Shown here one piece after another: positions 21,136 through 33,818 of a DNA stretch of 64,000 nucleotides (the first letter of the stretch is position 1; every line of letters starts with the position of its first letter). Below the pieces are notes generated by a model. It saw nothing but the letters and a program-made list of their open reading frames with translations. It was not told the origin of the DNA and made no database searches. The position numbers and the translations under genes are program-made. This DNA comes from Lophius americanus. Its lineage: Eukaryota; Chordata; Actinopteri; Lophiiformes; Lophiidae. Location: positions 5,214,501-5,278,500 of the forward strand of contig JBBDHG010000028.1 of the NCBI GenBank assembly GCA_037951165.1, given 5' to 3'.

Positions 21136-24100
21136 TCACTGTAGATCTTCTGACAGAGGCTTGGCTTTGGGAACTGTCTTCTGCTTCTTCTTCCTGCCGT
21201 CCTTGAAGACCGGGGCGCTGAGGAACGTGCTCTCAGTAAATTTATCTCCTCGTCTCATTTTGCTGTGGTAAATAATAAAAAATGCAACAAGCATGAAACT
21301 CTTGTGATCAACAAATCGGGTAGGCGTTATTTCAGCCGTACCAATTAACAGCAATTCTTTTTGATTATTGTACAAATAAAGTTAAGTTTTATAAACTGAA
21401 GGACACAGATGTCCAGCTACTGGAATGAAATCCATGAGTGCAGATGTGGATTGACCAGGACCTCTGTAAGTGATTGTTACCAAGGTCCTAACACATCTAA
21501 AAATATAAATTGTGATGGTGGCGAGGAAGGAACGAGCCTTTAACAAAACATTTCTGAACCCACGAGCATCTGGTATCCTTTTATTTATTATCATTAACGA
21601 ATGTCTTATTATTTTTGTATCTTCAATGCTCAAATTCTCTAATCTTTGAGATGTTTGATTATCTAGAGTTACAGGGGTTAGAGATCTGAACATCATCCTG
21701 TGGTTGAGGCTGAACCTGGTCCTCGTCTCAAGAGCAGCCTGACCGCCCTGGTCGACATATTACCACGTTCTGGAGGAAACTCACCTGTTGAGGGCCGGCT
21801 CCTTGTAGCTAACCCCCCCATTTCCTCTCCTGGTCCTGCCTCGGTTCTCTCTGTCTGGGGTTGCAATGATGTTTGTCAGTGATGTCAGGACTCTTCCTGC
21901 GGTAACACAACAGACACCGTCAACCTACCTCAAATACTACCATAGTTTTGGTTATTATCACTGCTCAAAATAATCAATGGATCCCTGATTAGTCACAGTG
22001 TAATATCAAGTCTCTTAAACCTTTAGGATATCATTCTGCCAAGCAAGGAAGCGCAGGAGACTGTGAATCAGTACCAAATGCTTTGGTTCAAATTATAGCG
22101 CCACCAGGTGGAATGTAGAGGCAACAGCATGACAACCCGCAAGAAGTTTGTAGTTCTTCAGATGATGGCCACAGAACATTTTTCTCTCCTCATCTGTCCT
22201 GAGTGATTCTTCTCTAGTTTTTTATTTTGCTAGTGTCCTTGTCTCCATTGACAGCATGATCTGGCACCTGCAGCCCAAACTGGTGGACTGAGTATTTCCA
22301 GCTCCTCCAGGAAGGAACCTCTAAACGTGCAGTAACTACACTCTTGCTGCTTTGCTGTTTCTCCAAGAACAGTCTCAGGAGCGTGGAGAAGATACCAGGA
22401 GATGGGCCATTACACAAGGAGAGCTGGACAGGACCATAGAAAGACAACAGACTCCTCCTCTTCAGTGTGAGGGGGGAAAGGAGGACCACTGACAGACCCC
22501 TAGAAGATGACCTCCAGCAGCTACTAGTGTGATGTTTCTGAACAAACTGTCAGAAACACTCTATGAGGGTGGCATGAGGGCCCATCATGCTCTACTGGGA
22601 CATGTGCTCACAGCCCAGAACCATGTACCTGGGTTTATTTTCACCAGAAAACACCAGTATGGGCAGATTTTCAGTTGTCTTCAGCTTCTGATTTCAGTTC
22701 TTCACTTATTTTTGTTCTCAACCAACGAGACAAAAAATATTTTACACTGGAACTCATTAAGATCCAATCTATGATTCAAGCGTTCATTGCAGATGAATGA
22801 CAGATCACATGGTCGGAATGACAGATCACATGGTCGGCTAGAAGTAACCACCTGATGGATTCTGAAAAACTTCGAGGAAGGGATTTTCATGTCATAAAGG
22901 AAGAAGCCATGCAATTTTGGAGAGGACCCAGGCAAATGGGTGGAGTCGCTCATTTGCTTTTCTACATTTCTGAACTGAGCCAGATGTTTGGACAGTTACA
23001 TTAGATGGATCGGGATGAATTTGAGGCAACGGGTGGGTCATGTGACACCTGATCTTTTGGGTAAAATCTAGATTTTTTTTAACAAAACCACCGCCTTAAA
23101 AAATCAAAAAGAGGATGATCCACTTTCTGCAGGTCTAACAAAATGTATGGTAAAGCTGAACAATGAACTATGTTATATTATTTTTATTCTAGAGTATAAT
23201 AAAGTTGTTGTTTTTTTTAATAGTTTGTATTGCTTCCACAGTTTCCTCAGTTCAGCTCCTGTTTTTATAGTTCCATCAAGTAGTTGTTTTTGCTTTTTGT
23301 GTTATAGAGGGTGGGGTTGGGGGACTGGGGGGAATTTGTGAAATACTCTTTAACATGGGAGACTAGAGGGGACCAGCGAATACTATACCTGCAAGGTCTT
23401 TAGCTGTAACAGTAGACGTCAGTCTCTTAGGAGTTGCGAGTTCAGAGTCCATCTCTGTGGTGTCTAAGGCCGACCATGGCGGCATCTCGTCCATTAGCAG
23501 GTGTCCCTCATTCTCACCAACTGGCCTATCACTCATGTCCATCATGTGACTGCTTGTGCACGACTCATCAGATGTCCTTGTATTCCTTAGTGAGATTTTG
23601 TCCTCAGTTTTCCGTCTATAGGCCACAAACGTCTCCCTAAGGCGTCTGGGCTCTGGTTGTGGATGTGGGTGGGATGAGTTGCTGTGTCGATCTGGATTCA
23701 GCTCCATACTGGAATGTTTGGAAAACACATGTTCAAAGATGTCGCCCTTCTCTCTGAAGCAAGAATGACTTTCAACCACTTCTTTCAAATGTTCTTTTCC
23801 ATCAGAGCTGTCCCCGACACAATGTGCTTCGCCCTCAGGTACTAATCCTCTATGGGCCTTTGTTTTCTTAGTTCTTCTGCTGTTTAGGTCTACGGCCTCG
23901 CCATCCCTCTGCCCAGCTTTCTTCTTACTAGACCGACTCCTTTCCTCTTTCCTGGCTTTTTTAGGTTTCGGGAAAATCGTTGCTGAAGCACTGTCTTGGT
24001 GCGAAGGGGCTCTTTCACACTCATTGTTGCTACTCAAATCCACTTCATGTCCTCCTGAATCCTGACTGGCATGCCAGGGACGCTTACTGGAGCTCTGTGT

Positions 24101-27100
24101 ATCCTTCACCAAGGGTTGTAGATTTGATTCTGGATGCTGCTGGCTGAATGTTGAGATCGATATAGTTTTCAGTTCTTCTGCTTCATTAGTGAAGGATTCT
24201 GTAGAAGGGATCAGGTCCGGCCCCCCCTCTCCTGGTGTGCTTGGTGAGGTTCCATCCTCAGTCACTGAGACAAAAAACGTGCCTCTGGATCTGGATTTGT
24301 GACTCGCCCCTGAATTTGTCTTCTGCCGTTTATTGCTTACGTGTTCTTCGTCCATTTCGGACCGGAAGTTCTCACCTTCAATTAATCGTAATGGCAAAGT
24401 GACCAGAGTCTTCCTGCTGACTGAAGGCTTCATCCTGCCTTTAGTCCTGGACCTCCTGCAAGTGATTCTTGGTGGATCTTCTTCCTCTGAATCTTTCTCC
24501 GGTAGAAATTTGAAACTTTCTGCATCGTTTGAAGATGTAATGATTCCATCCGAGAAATAATCATCAAAATCTTGAGAGATAGCGTCAACAAACTCCGAGA
24601 GTGACTCTGTTTGGTCATGAGACTTAGCCTTTGTCCTTTTCTGATGGTTTCGAGGACGCTGGATTGAGCTCTGTGTATCCTTCACTAAGGGTTGCAGATC
24701 TGATTCTGGATGCTGCTGGCCTAATGTTGAGATCGATACAGTTTTCGGTTCTTCTGCTTCATGAGTGAAGGATTCTGTAGAAGGTATCAGGTCCTGCTCT
24801 CCTTCTCCAGGTGTGTACGATGAGTTTCCATCCTCCTTCACTGAGACAACAAAAGTGCCCCTGCACCTGAATTTGGGGCTTGCCCTTGAATTTGTCTTGT
24901 GTGGTTTATTGCTCACGTGTTTTTCCTCCATTTCAAACTGACAGCTCTCACCTTCATGTGACCGTAAAGGCAAAGTGACCAGAGTCTTTCTGCTGACTGA
25001 AGACAACCCCCTGCCTTTAGTCCTGGACCTCCTGCAGGTGATTCTGGATGGAACTTCATCCCCCAAATCTTTCTCTGCTAGTAGTTCTACGTTTTCTGCA
25101 TCTTTTGAGGATGCCATTCTACCATCCTTGAAATAATCATCCAATTGTTGAGAGGCATTTTCACAGGACTCTGAGTGTGACTTTGCCTGGTCATGAGATC
25201 TGACCTTTGTCTTTTTCTGATGATTTCCAGCTTCAAACTTTCTCAGTTTGGGAATTCGAGAGGTAATGCCACTCAAAGGCGATGTTTTGGTAGACTGAAG
25301 CTCGATAACTTCTGGGACTGTAGTGTCCTCTGGTGCATGGTCGTCTGCCCATAACGAGGTGCTAGCAGAAGACCTCTGAACCTCACTCAACCTAGAATGT
25401 ACACAGTTCCAAAGTTGTGGATTTTCACTTAATTCACTGGCTTGGTCCTCGCTTTTCTTGCCAGAGTGGGCTGCTTTTTTTACCTTAGTTTCCACAGTGA
25501 CTATATCAGTATCATGAACTTCAGTCGTCTCCATCGTTGAATTGAGAAGCACAGTGTTCTCTTTCTTGTTGTTTCCTCCTGGTTCAGTTTCAGCAACGGG
25601 GCTTTTTGGAGGGTAATCATCATCAGAGAGTGATGGAGTGGGGTTCTCACATTTTTTTACAGCTGAAGGTGGCTGACTGTTCTGAAGACAGAGGATCGAG
25701 TTAGACTCAAAGCCAGGCTGGAATAACATCACAGACAGCCTCTCTACGTCATCTCTCAGGGTGCTGGATGGAAGGAATGTTCCTCTCTGGGGAGACCGCA
25801 CAAGCCTTTCCTCAGCATCAGTGTTTCCTGTGAAAAATAAAAATGACTTATTTCCACTTAACTTAGCATCAGTATCTCCCTGCAGCTAATGAGGGTTAGC
25901 AACAATGTGTTCCGGGGAAATCATAAACATGATAGATCAGACATCATTGGAGGTCAGGAGATGTAATTAGAATCCAAATTTTCTCATGTTCTTGACCTAA
26001 TATGACATGTAAATCTACTCATTCGGGATTTACTAACTAACTAAACCTGTTCTTTATATGAGGCGAATGAGAAAGTACCAATGATGAAGGCGAGTCCTGA
26101 TGGGAGAGAGACTACGACATGTTTTCCTGGTTACACAGACATTGACATAGATTTGAAAGTATAAAATAATGTGCTTTGCTCCACTACCTACCTTTGGTGT
26201 ATATCATGGTCCGCTTTGCTTTCACACCACAAACGAACCGCACAAGGGTTCAATTGGAAGCAAACAGAGACCCCCTTTTCAAGAAGAGTTCGAATGACTC
26301 TACGACTATATGAGGAAACATACTAACGTTCGTATAAAGCGGACTAAACAGCTCTTGTATGAAAGCAAGCTTAAATGTTTCACTTTCAGACCAGACCAAA
26401 ACCCCACGGACAACCGGGACTTCTGAAGACCGCCATCCTCGGTTAACGGTAACCTGTGATAAATAACAGCAAAGGCTCTGAAGCTCCTCACCAGCGGAAG
26501 CGTCAGTGGGGTATCTGGGTATGCTCGGGACATCGGCTCCTGAAGGTTCCGGCTGAGAAGGAACCTGGTCTGTTGGACCAATCCTGGGAGTGAGGATGAG
26601 GACAGTGACAAAGTTGGATGGAGAGAAAGAAATAGTAGAGGTCTTTTACAGCGAAGCTAAAATATGGTTGGCCATTTTAATCTGAACACAGTACTTTACT
26701 CACTTTTCCTCTTCAGGATTTGAGTTGTTGACGTCATCCTCCGGTAGTTTTTTGAGATCCTGTGCGAAATAAACAGTCTGATCAATTCTGATCTTGCTAA
26801 GCATGATTAGCTACCAAGGTATCTGAAAACTTTTTAAGTACAAATTTGATCACATTTAAACACCTTATAAAATACAATTAAAAAAGAAAAGAAAAGAAAA
26901 TGGAAAACCAATACCATTTTCACAGCAAAAGAAATCTGGACAAGTTTACATAACATTGTTATTGCGTTCTACTGATTGTAAATAAACTGTGCCGAACACA
27001 TGAGCAAACATGACGGCTTTTTAATCCTCCATCCACCTCTGGTGGAATTTTAATCTGCCTATCATGGAGTGTGCTTATAGCCACTTCTTCCCTTTGTCTA

Positions 27101-28309
27101 TCAAATAAAATCTTCTTCTATGCAAAATACAGATCAATGTGATACAACTAACAATCAGAGCAGATCACTTTGTTTCATGTACAAATAAATAGTAAGCCAT
27201 AATCGAAATTTTTATGGGATATAGGCTAAAATACCAGAAAATAAAACACAAACCTAGGAAAAATAGCCTCAATCAAAAAATAAATTTAAGATATTCTAAG
27301 ACATTTAAGGACAGCCAGGTACCCTGTACAAGTTACTGACGGCACACATATGATCATGCACAACAGCAACTGTTAATATTTTGTTTGTTCCTCACGTTGT
27401 CAGTGAAGAGCTCAGCCACCATGTGGAAGTGTTGCAGCGTGTTGCTGCGGAGGTTCTCCAGGATGAGCAGCTGAAAAAAGACACACAGCATGAACTGTAG
27501 TCACTATTAACAAACACACAATAAAAATCCTGTGGATTATCCCTAAATACTAAATATCTGTGAGCAGAAAGCTATTCCAGAAAGTTGGTTTATTGGAAAT
27601 TCTAAACCTGTTATGAGGGAAACTGTGGATTTTCTGTTTCAGAAAGCTAGGTAAGTTAAACCCAGAGTCAGTTACCATGGTAACTTACCCTGTGAAGCTA
27701 ACCTGCTGGCTGGCAGGTTTATTTTAATAAAGCCTGAATTTGTTTCCGACTCCTCCTCCTTCTGAGCCTTAAACAGGGCTGTCCGTCAATCATTTGTCAG
27801 ATTATAGATTGAAATTAGGAGAGGAATGAGAGACCCACATTGAACCAGCTTTCTGGAATACACAAAAACCTGCAAGACCCGCCTTGATCGTCACAAACCA
27901 ATAATCTGAAGTAAACCCACCAGTTTCCTGTGTTTGTATTTCATGCTGGCCAGCTCAAAGCAGAGAGCCTCCACTTGTTTCTGAAAGAAAACCACCTCCT
28001 TCTCCTGCTGCCGGTTCTTCTCCTTCTGGGCCTCCAAGGCAAGGGCTAAGGCTCTGTTGTTGATCTTTAAGGAGACCTTGAAGAAGGAGGAGGTGTCTGG
28101 TGTGTTCATGAAGAAACAGGAGAATCGATTAACATTTTTCCTCCGATTCAAAACCCGTCTGAGAACATCAGGCACACTGCAGCTGTAAAGATGAGGCTGA
28201 GAGCTGGGTCGTAAACACACTCACTGAGAATCTTGTTTTTGATCTTGGATGCTGCAGCTGAGGTCTTCTTGATAGCCCCCTTGGGGGTCATTGTCCCCAT
28301 AGGCAGCAT
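21136..28309 (-). CDS. sgo2: Shugoshin, sgo2-like, protector of centromeric cohesin
   Basis: Shugoshin recruits PP2A to centromeres through an N-terminal coiled coil and binds Bub1-phosphorylated H2A through a C-terminal basic box, so cohesin there is not removed early. Coding exons on the minus strand are 28309-28225, 28096-27921, 27470-27396, 26759-26704, 26583-26492, 25827-23389, 21896-21785 and 21262-21136 (stop). All phases join, giving 1053 aa. The coiled coil is at about 28-100 (INNRALALALEAQKEKN, then QKQVEALCFELASMKYKHR). The C-terminal SGO box is split over exons 7 and 8 and reads SYKEPALNSKMRRGD. The 2439-base exon 6 is acidic and low-complexity and contains a tandem repeat of about 190 residues. 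An in-frame read-through of its donor (gcag/gtatag) would end at 23363 and lose the SGO box. Size and closeness to the crystallin/C2orf80 block favour sgo2 over sgo1 (inference). A non-coding first exon lies upstream at about 31.0 kb. Confidence 0.9.
22070..22660 (+). mobile_element. Tc1/mariner relic in a shugoshin intron
   Basis: The left part is closely related to 44750-45400, sharing 'ccaccaggtgga.', 'gaggcaac.gca.gacaacc', 'cagctcctccagga.ggaac' and 'gatgtttctga.caaactgtcagaaac'. It ends earlier than that copy and lacks the catalytic half. It lies in the intron between exons 6 and 7 of the shugoshin gene, antisense to it. Confidence 0.65.
22797..22841. repeat. 20-bp tandem duplication
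   Basis: The word 'atgacagatcacatggtcgg' occurs twice in direct succession. Simple local duplication in an intron. Confidence 0.8.
24090..25231 (-). repeat. Two-copy tandem repeat inside shugoshin exon 6
   Basis: Two units of about 565-580 bases in the coding strand (25231-24668 and 24652-24090) encode related blocks of about 190 residues, roughly 360-548 and 553-740 of the protein. Shared landmarks in order are HDQ...SES/SEF, DDYF.DG, RITCRRSRTKGR, SVSRKTLVTLPLR, HVSNK, RGTF.VSV, DLIPSTESFT and QQHPES.LQPLVKDTQSS. The copies differ by many substitutions and a few codon indels but both stay in frame. Confidence 0.9.
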
Positions 28310-29099
28310 AGCCAGATAAACAGTGAGAGTTTCCTTAATGAAGAAGTAAATAACCTGGAAAACAATGACAGTAACTTAGTACAGCCACCTCTACAGGACT
28401 GTAGACGTGACATAATACTCCGCTAAGTTTTTTTAGCCCCTGCGACGCATTTTAAATATGGCGACTTCATAACAGTACCGGTCTACATCGGAGATGATTT
28501 ATTCATTGCAACTTTGAAATATTTTAACATATTTGGGCGGTTAGATGGCCGAAGAGTCACTTCCACACGTGCCCTCTTGGTTGTATTCTTTTTCTGGACG
28601 CATGTTGGTGGATGACGCCCTGCTCATTGAATCATTATCACCACCTCATGAACGGGAGTATGGATCGTCTGCGCATGTCTGAAAGCGTTTCAGATTTGAT
28701 GAGATGATGCATTTAAACACCGGATCGGAGAAGATCACAAGCAATGTAAACAGGCTACCGACATTGCGACTTGGAAAGGTTTAATTCCGAAAGGATAAAA
28801 GTGTCCCATGTAAACCCACCTAGTGAGAGGTATTTCCATCTCACATGTGAGAGGGAAAACTGAGTCTGTGAGTGTCGAGAAAAAAACTACATGTAAATAG
28901 ACAAACTCCAGAAGAAAAACCCTGAGACATTCCTCACAGAGAAACGGAGGCGATTCACATTTCTGACAGAGTAACACAGTGGATACAAAAATTGATATCA
29001 TCAAGTCTGAGGTAAGGAAAAGATCCAACACCTAGATGACCAAACAGGAAGATTACGCACAAAGATCTAACCTCAGATCAATCTTCCTACCTGAAAGAT

Positions 29100-30745
29100 A
29101 ATAAGGAAGCCATTGCATGGGGAGAACTACCTCCCCATCTGGCTCCCTGGGCTGTCGACTTGGGGAATTATTGAGATGGAGCATCTTCAAAGAGTCTAAC
29201 CCAGGTCTTCAAGTGATAAACTTAGACCAGTCATTTTTAGCTTACTCAGCTACACTGAGAGGAAGGCCATACTGGATGCATACAGAGCAGCGGGATCATG
29301 CTAGCCCATTGGAAGTACAAACTGATGCCGTTCTCCGTTCTTCTGATCCAAACCAGACCCTAAATTGCCTTCCTAACTGTACAATGCCAGGGATTCAATT
29401 ATTCATGTTGCCAAATCAGAACTGAAATCCTTCACAAAGTTAAAGACCATTATAAATTAGTTTTTAAGAAAATTGACCGAGATCTCAAATGACGTTCTTC
29501 TTTATATATTGGACTTCATAGCAATGTTTCAAAAATTAAAATGAATACTTCCACAAATCAATTTTGTAATTTCTAAGAATCAGTCCAGAATCTAGAATTT
29601 GTCTAGCCTTAAACCTTCGGTGGACTCTATTTTCCTTATTTCAAATACTACGATTGGTTGTATCAGTTAAAAGCCATGAAAACGTGGTTGGACCCTTTGT
29701 CAATTGCATCATGGCGTTCCATAGAAAATTATCTTTTTCAAATTAAGTTTCAGGACCAGCCTTTCTGTAGTATTAAACACAAAAACAGTGAAAGCACAAA
29801 TGGGCTCTATAATTTCCATTACATTGTCAATTTGGCAATGTGCAGTAAGACATATCTGTTGAGTGCAAGAGCCCCCTAGCACTCAACAAGATTCCCCCCC
29901 TCCTGGACAATAAGAAACTTTTGTCTGGTACCACACCCTTTTCCCCCACAATGCTGTAACAAGGCATAGATGTTTTATGTGATATTGTTAATTATTAAGG
30001 GCTTTATTCATGTCAGGATCTGAAGGAATGCTGATCTCTCCAAGGCTCTTCCTGTTTTTTTTTCCTCGAATTTTGCCAAGATCTTAAAAGATATTGAGTA
30101 GCTTGGGTTGTACTTATACCCCAGCTTCCATTGATAAGTCTGGTCACAACTAAGAGCAAACTGTTGGCTTTGGTTTATAGGAAGATATCATCTTATAGCA
30201 TGAAAGAATAGTAAAAAAAAAAGAAAGAAAAAATCTACTGTATATTTACTGGAATTGGGCATCTGTCTGGAATAACATATTTTCCTCATCTAAAAATATT
30301 GCTAATTAAATAATTAATTATAAATTCCTCCATACGTATTTCTTAACGCCAGAGAATATATATAAATTTAAAAATAGTTCAAAATGATTTGTGCTCTCTG
30401 TTCTGGCTCTAAAGATCATAACATATGTTTTGGTATTGTTCCAATCGACTCCTTTTGAAAGTACATAACGTCAATGGTCGGAGCAATTGTGTACGAACTT
30501 CTTCCATACTGTCCTCTTCTCTTTGTTATTGGTAAAAATTCGAATATATCTTTAACAATCCATGAAAAAAAAGGATTTAATTAGCAACTTCTACATCTGC
30601 TAAAATGACTAATGCTTATAATGATATGAAGAGACGGTAACCTTAATTTCTTTATGCATCCTTTTTTCAATGAACCTACCTCTTTTAATTTATAAATTCC
30701 TGATACTACACAATTGTATACCTTTTCTTTCAATAAAAAAAAATT
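29100..30745 (+). mobile_element. L1-type LINE relic, 3' half
   Basis: Broken frames on the plus strand give L1 reverse-transcriptase C-terminal pieces: KVKDHYKLVFKKIDRDLK near 29430-29490, then a stretch like LYQLKAMKTWLDPLSIASWR at 29658-29717, and HTYFLTPENIYKFK near 30330. It ends in 'caataaaaaaaaa' at about 30745, a poly(A)-like tail. It is inserted in the first intron of the shugoshin gene in antisense orientation and is inactive. Confidence 0.7.
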
Positions 30746-30938
30746 AGCACAAAAACACCCCGAGGATTAACGTTACTGACAAACATGTGTGATTAACGTT
30801 CCTGAATGAATAACAGAAAACCAGACTCTGATAACTAACGTTCCTAACGTAGTTATCAGATAGCCTTTAGCATTAAGCTAAACAACTGAACGGTGACGAA
30901 AACACGAACGTACCTCTGCAGATGTGGCCTAAACTTAC

Positions 30939-31020
30939 CTTTATTGATCGTTAACCAGCTGTTAACGTCACTTCTTGACCGATTAAGAGCCGATGACGGT
31001 GAAAAATAAACCATAGAATC
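30939..31020 (-). other. sgo2: Non-coding first exon of the shugoshin gene (proposed)
   Basis: A strong donor (gtaagt at 30938-30933 on the minus strand) follows sequence ending AACGATCAATAAAG. The same arrangement recurs at the partial copy (donor at 35890), and in both cases the next exon begins at the same GTTATTTA(C/T)TT after a 'ttttccag' acceptor (28352 here, about 34955 in the copy). The 5' limit is a guess. Confidence 0.55.
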
Positions 31021-31096
31021 TACATAATTTTAAACGAAAACAAAAATGCGCCCTGCTTCAAGCAACTGCCGGTAGGCGTGTCCCAAAAGCCGGTGC

Positions 31097-31101
31097 CCAA
31101 T
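31097..31101 (-). promoter_or_regulatory. Inverted CCAAT box in the shugoshin promoter
   Basis: CCAAT on the plus strand reads CTGATTGG on the minus strand, about 80-160 bases upstream of the proposed first exon. The same CTGATTGG lies at 36000-36004 in front of the partial copy. Inverted CCAAT boxes are typical NF-Y sites of cell-cycle gene promoters (established knowledge). Confidence 0.5.
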
Positions 31102-31687
31102 CAGAAACGAGAACTTGGACCTGGGACCAGTCGTATTCCTGAGTTTAGACTTCAGGCAAACATTTACTGCGCAACCGTGACGAGTTAACTGTCATTGATA
31201 TTTAGATTAAATTACATTATCGATCATTTATATTCAGATTACAGATAAATTACTTATTGAAAGTTTGTAGTAGTCACAAAAACAGCGATTTGTTTGGTTT
31301 GGTGTTCGGTAGGTAGGAGAGGTTGCCCTAGAATTTAGTCAGATTAATTCTGATTTTAGGGCAAATATGTTCTTTATCATCAGCAGTCGACTTTATTGGA
31401 ACAAGATGGGAAAAAAGGAAGAAGGGTGGAGTACCATTGATATGACATGACCTGATAGGTGGGTCCCAATCCAAAAAGAAGTGATAAAATCAGGACAAAA
31501 CGGTAGATCTTGGTATATGCTTGTCTCAAATTCAAGCCATGCAAGTTTAAGTACACACGGCCGGCATTTAGCATTCTTAAATTTCCAATCTTTCTTGTGC
31601 ATTTGTGTAGTAAAGCAATATCATTTCGGAGAACATTGTACTTTGCAATGAGAACTGCAAAGTTAATTTCATTGCATGAAGAGAAAT

Positions 31688-32278
31688 ATATAAGGTAATG
31701 CCAGTGGACAGTAACTAAGTATTTATACTCAACTGTTTCTAAATTTAACATACCTGTACTTCATTATTTGTATTTGCTACATTATGCTTCTACTCCACCA
31801 CATGTCTACGGCAAATGTTGCACTTGTCAGACCGTTAAATCCTACTGACAGTTGTAAAGTACTTTTAATAATACAATTATTCAGGCTCTTCATGTCCAGT
31901 GGAAAAAAAATTGCCTCCAACCGTCTTCCTTTGTGAAAATGTGCCTGGTTCTTGAACAAAACATTGTCCTTATATTAAAAGAAAGATAGAATTTATAGAG
32001 ATATGTAGTTCTCAACTGGCTCTACTTATCTTATTAAAATACTCAACAGCCATAGAGTAGTCAAATGATAGGCCTACACAGTCATGCATCAGTGATCTTA
32101 GAATAATGTAATAGTAAAACCCAGAGAAAAAACATTTTACCGCACAATTACATTTCCTTTGATAAGTACATTCCACCTATACGGGATTTTTCTTGACATC
32201 TACTTAGTATTCTATGAGTATTTTCACAGCGTGTTATTAGTACTTTTACGGGAGTTAGGATACTTTGTCCACCGCTGA
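31688..32278. mobile_element. Full-length hAT-like MITE
   Basis: The left end 'cagtggacagtaactaagta' and the right end 'ggatactttgtccaccgctg' form imperfect terminal inverted repeats (CAGTGGA.../...TCCACCGCTG). The interior is AT-rich and non-coding, with 'cttctactccaccacatgt'. Other copies are at 12245-12580 and 56030-56445. Confidence 0.65.
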
Positions 32279-33155
32279 TAGCGGTATTGATGAAAATGTA
32301 ATGTTACTTTGTAAGCATCGAATTACTTTTGGAACTTGAAACGCTCAACTTAATAACGTTTTAGAGTGCATGTCCACTTTTGAGAAGTTATTCATAGCTA
32401 CACATTTTTGTTTAAAGATCGTCATTGGAAGCAGATGAAATATTCCAGACCAAATAACCGTTTCACCCGAGGGAGAAAAATTTCCTTGATTCTTGTTGAA
32501 AGGAAGGAAAACGTGTTACAGCAGCTCAACATGACAAAAGTGGCAGTAAAAATAAGAAAATATTTTTTAATAAAGCAGAAATGGAAATATACACAAACAT
32601 ACATATTAAAATAAAACCTATAAACTAAATTTAATGTATGAAGACGATACCATATTGTCTGAACCACTGACAAATCGGTCCTGGTGCCCCCCAGGGGTGC
32701 TTCAGTACATCATCCTATTCCCCCTGAGCGCTAATGAATGCACATGCAGCGCTGCTAACGTCTGCATGATAGAATTCGGAAACAGAAACAGCCTCTCATG
32801 TGAGATACATCAGACATAACTACATACAGACAGGAGATTCAAAACCTTGTCCCTTAGTGTAATAAACACTTCCTCATTCTCAATTTCAGAAAAAACAGAA
32901 GACATTGTATTCAATCCCAAATTCATTGGGCGACCGCTCACCAGCTCAGGTTTACTCCTACAGATACCTGTGACTACAAATCGACAATAAATTAACATTG
33001 AGTTCTCAGGTAGACTATGTCTGTGCTGGGTTCCACCAGCGGGTCCATTTCCTCCGTAGGCTAAGGGTATTTTGTTGCTCCTCTTGCATTAAGCCATAAT
33101 ATAGAGCATCCCGAGGTATGGCATCATTTTCCCCGTCTGATCTGAATCCAGTGTC
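32279..33155. other. Intergenic, no gene seen
   Basis: No exon, RNA gene or clear transposon could be supported. The only open frames are short and have no recognisable content. Confidence 0.5.
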
Positions 33156-33755
33156 AGCTTCAGGCTAATAGCTGAGCTGCTGAGTGTTCCCAAGGAGGAT
33201 GAGTCGCTGAGCTGGACAGAGAAGCTTCAGATGCAGCTGCAGGTCCGCGGTTTGGATCCTCCACAGATGCAGCAGACGGTTCTGGAGTAAATGGTAATGA
33301 AGGAACAGTGTGTTTGTGATGTTGTAATCCTGGAACAGCAGTTCCGAAACTCATCAAATAACCGAGTTTGTCAGAGAACATATAAAAAATGACAAATATC
33401 CCTCCCACCTATCCCATTTGACATAAAAAGACGATGGAAGGACCGACTGCTGTGTCCACACCTGTCTTTAACAATGAGCTTGAATGGACCTTTAAACTTC
33501 TCTGCAGTACACACTCCATTTTTTCTCTCACTGCAGACCACCAGGATTCAAAACTTTCACTGAAATGACCCATGGGACCAAACAAAAACCCACAGCGAAC
33601 CAAGACTTTTGAAGACTTTATAAATAGCAGCATGTGATCAATAACAGCAAAGTCCTTCAAAGCACAACCAAAAATAATGGATCTTAATTTTAAATCCGGG
33701 TCGGAATGCAGTTTTTCCACTCACCTTCCCTCTACATGATCTGACTGGTTGATTG

Positions 33756-33818
33756 CATCTTCTTGTAGCTTTGGAACATCTTCTTGTAGCTTTGGAACAT
33801 CTTCTTGTAGCTTTGGAA
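33756..33818 (-). repeat. 21-bp unit repeated three times in an exon of the shugoshin copy
   Basis: The unit catcttcttgtagctttggaa (coding strand VPKLQED per unit) occurs three times without change in length, keeping frame. The parent exon at 26759-26704 has a single equivalent (LKKLPED). The near identity of units points to a recent expansion. Confidence 0.92.

Noticed and set aside
33409..33720. A 103-codon minus-strand frame inside the shugoshin copy
   Set aside because: It matches the intron that follows exon 5 of the parent gene, so it is intron sequence and not a gene.
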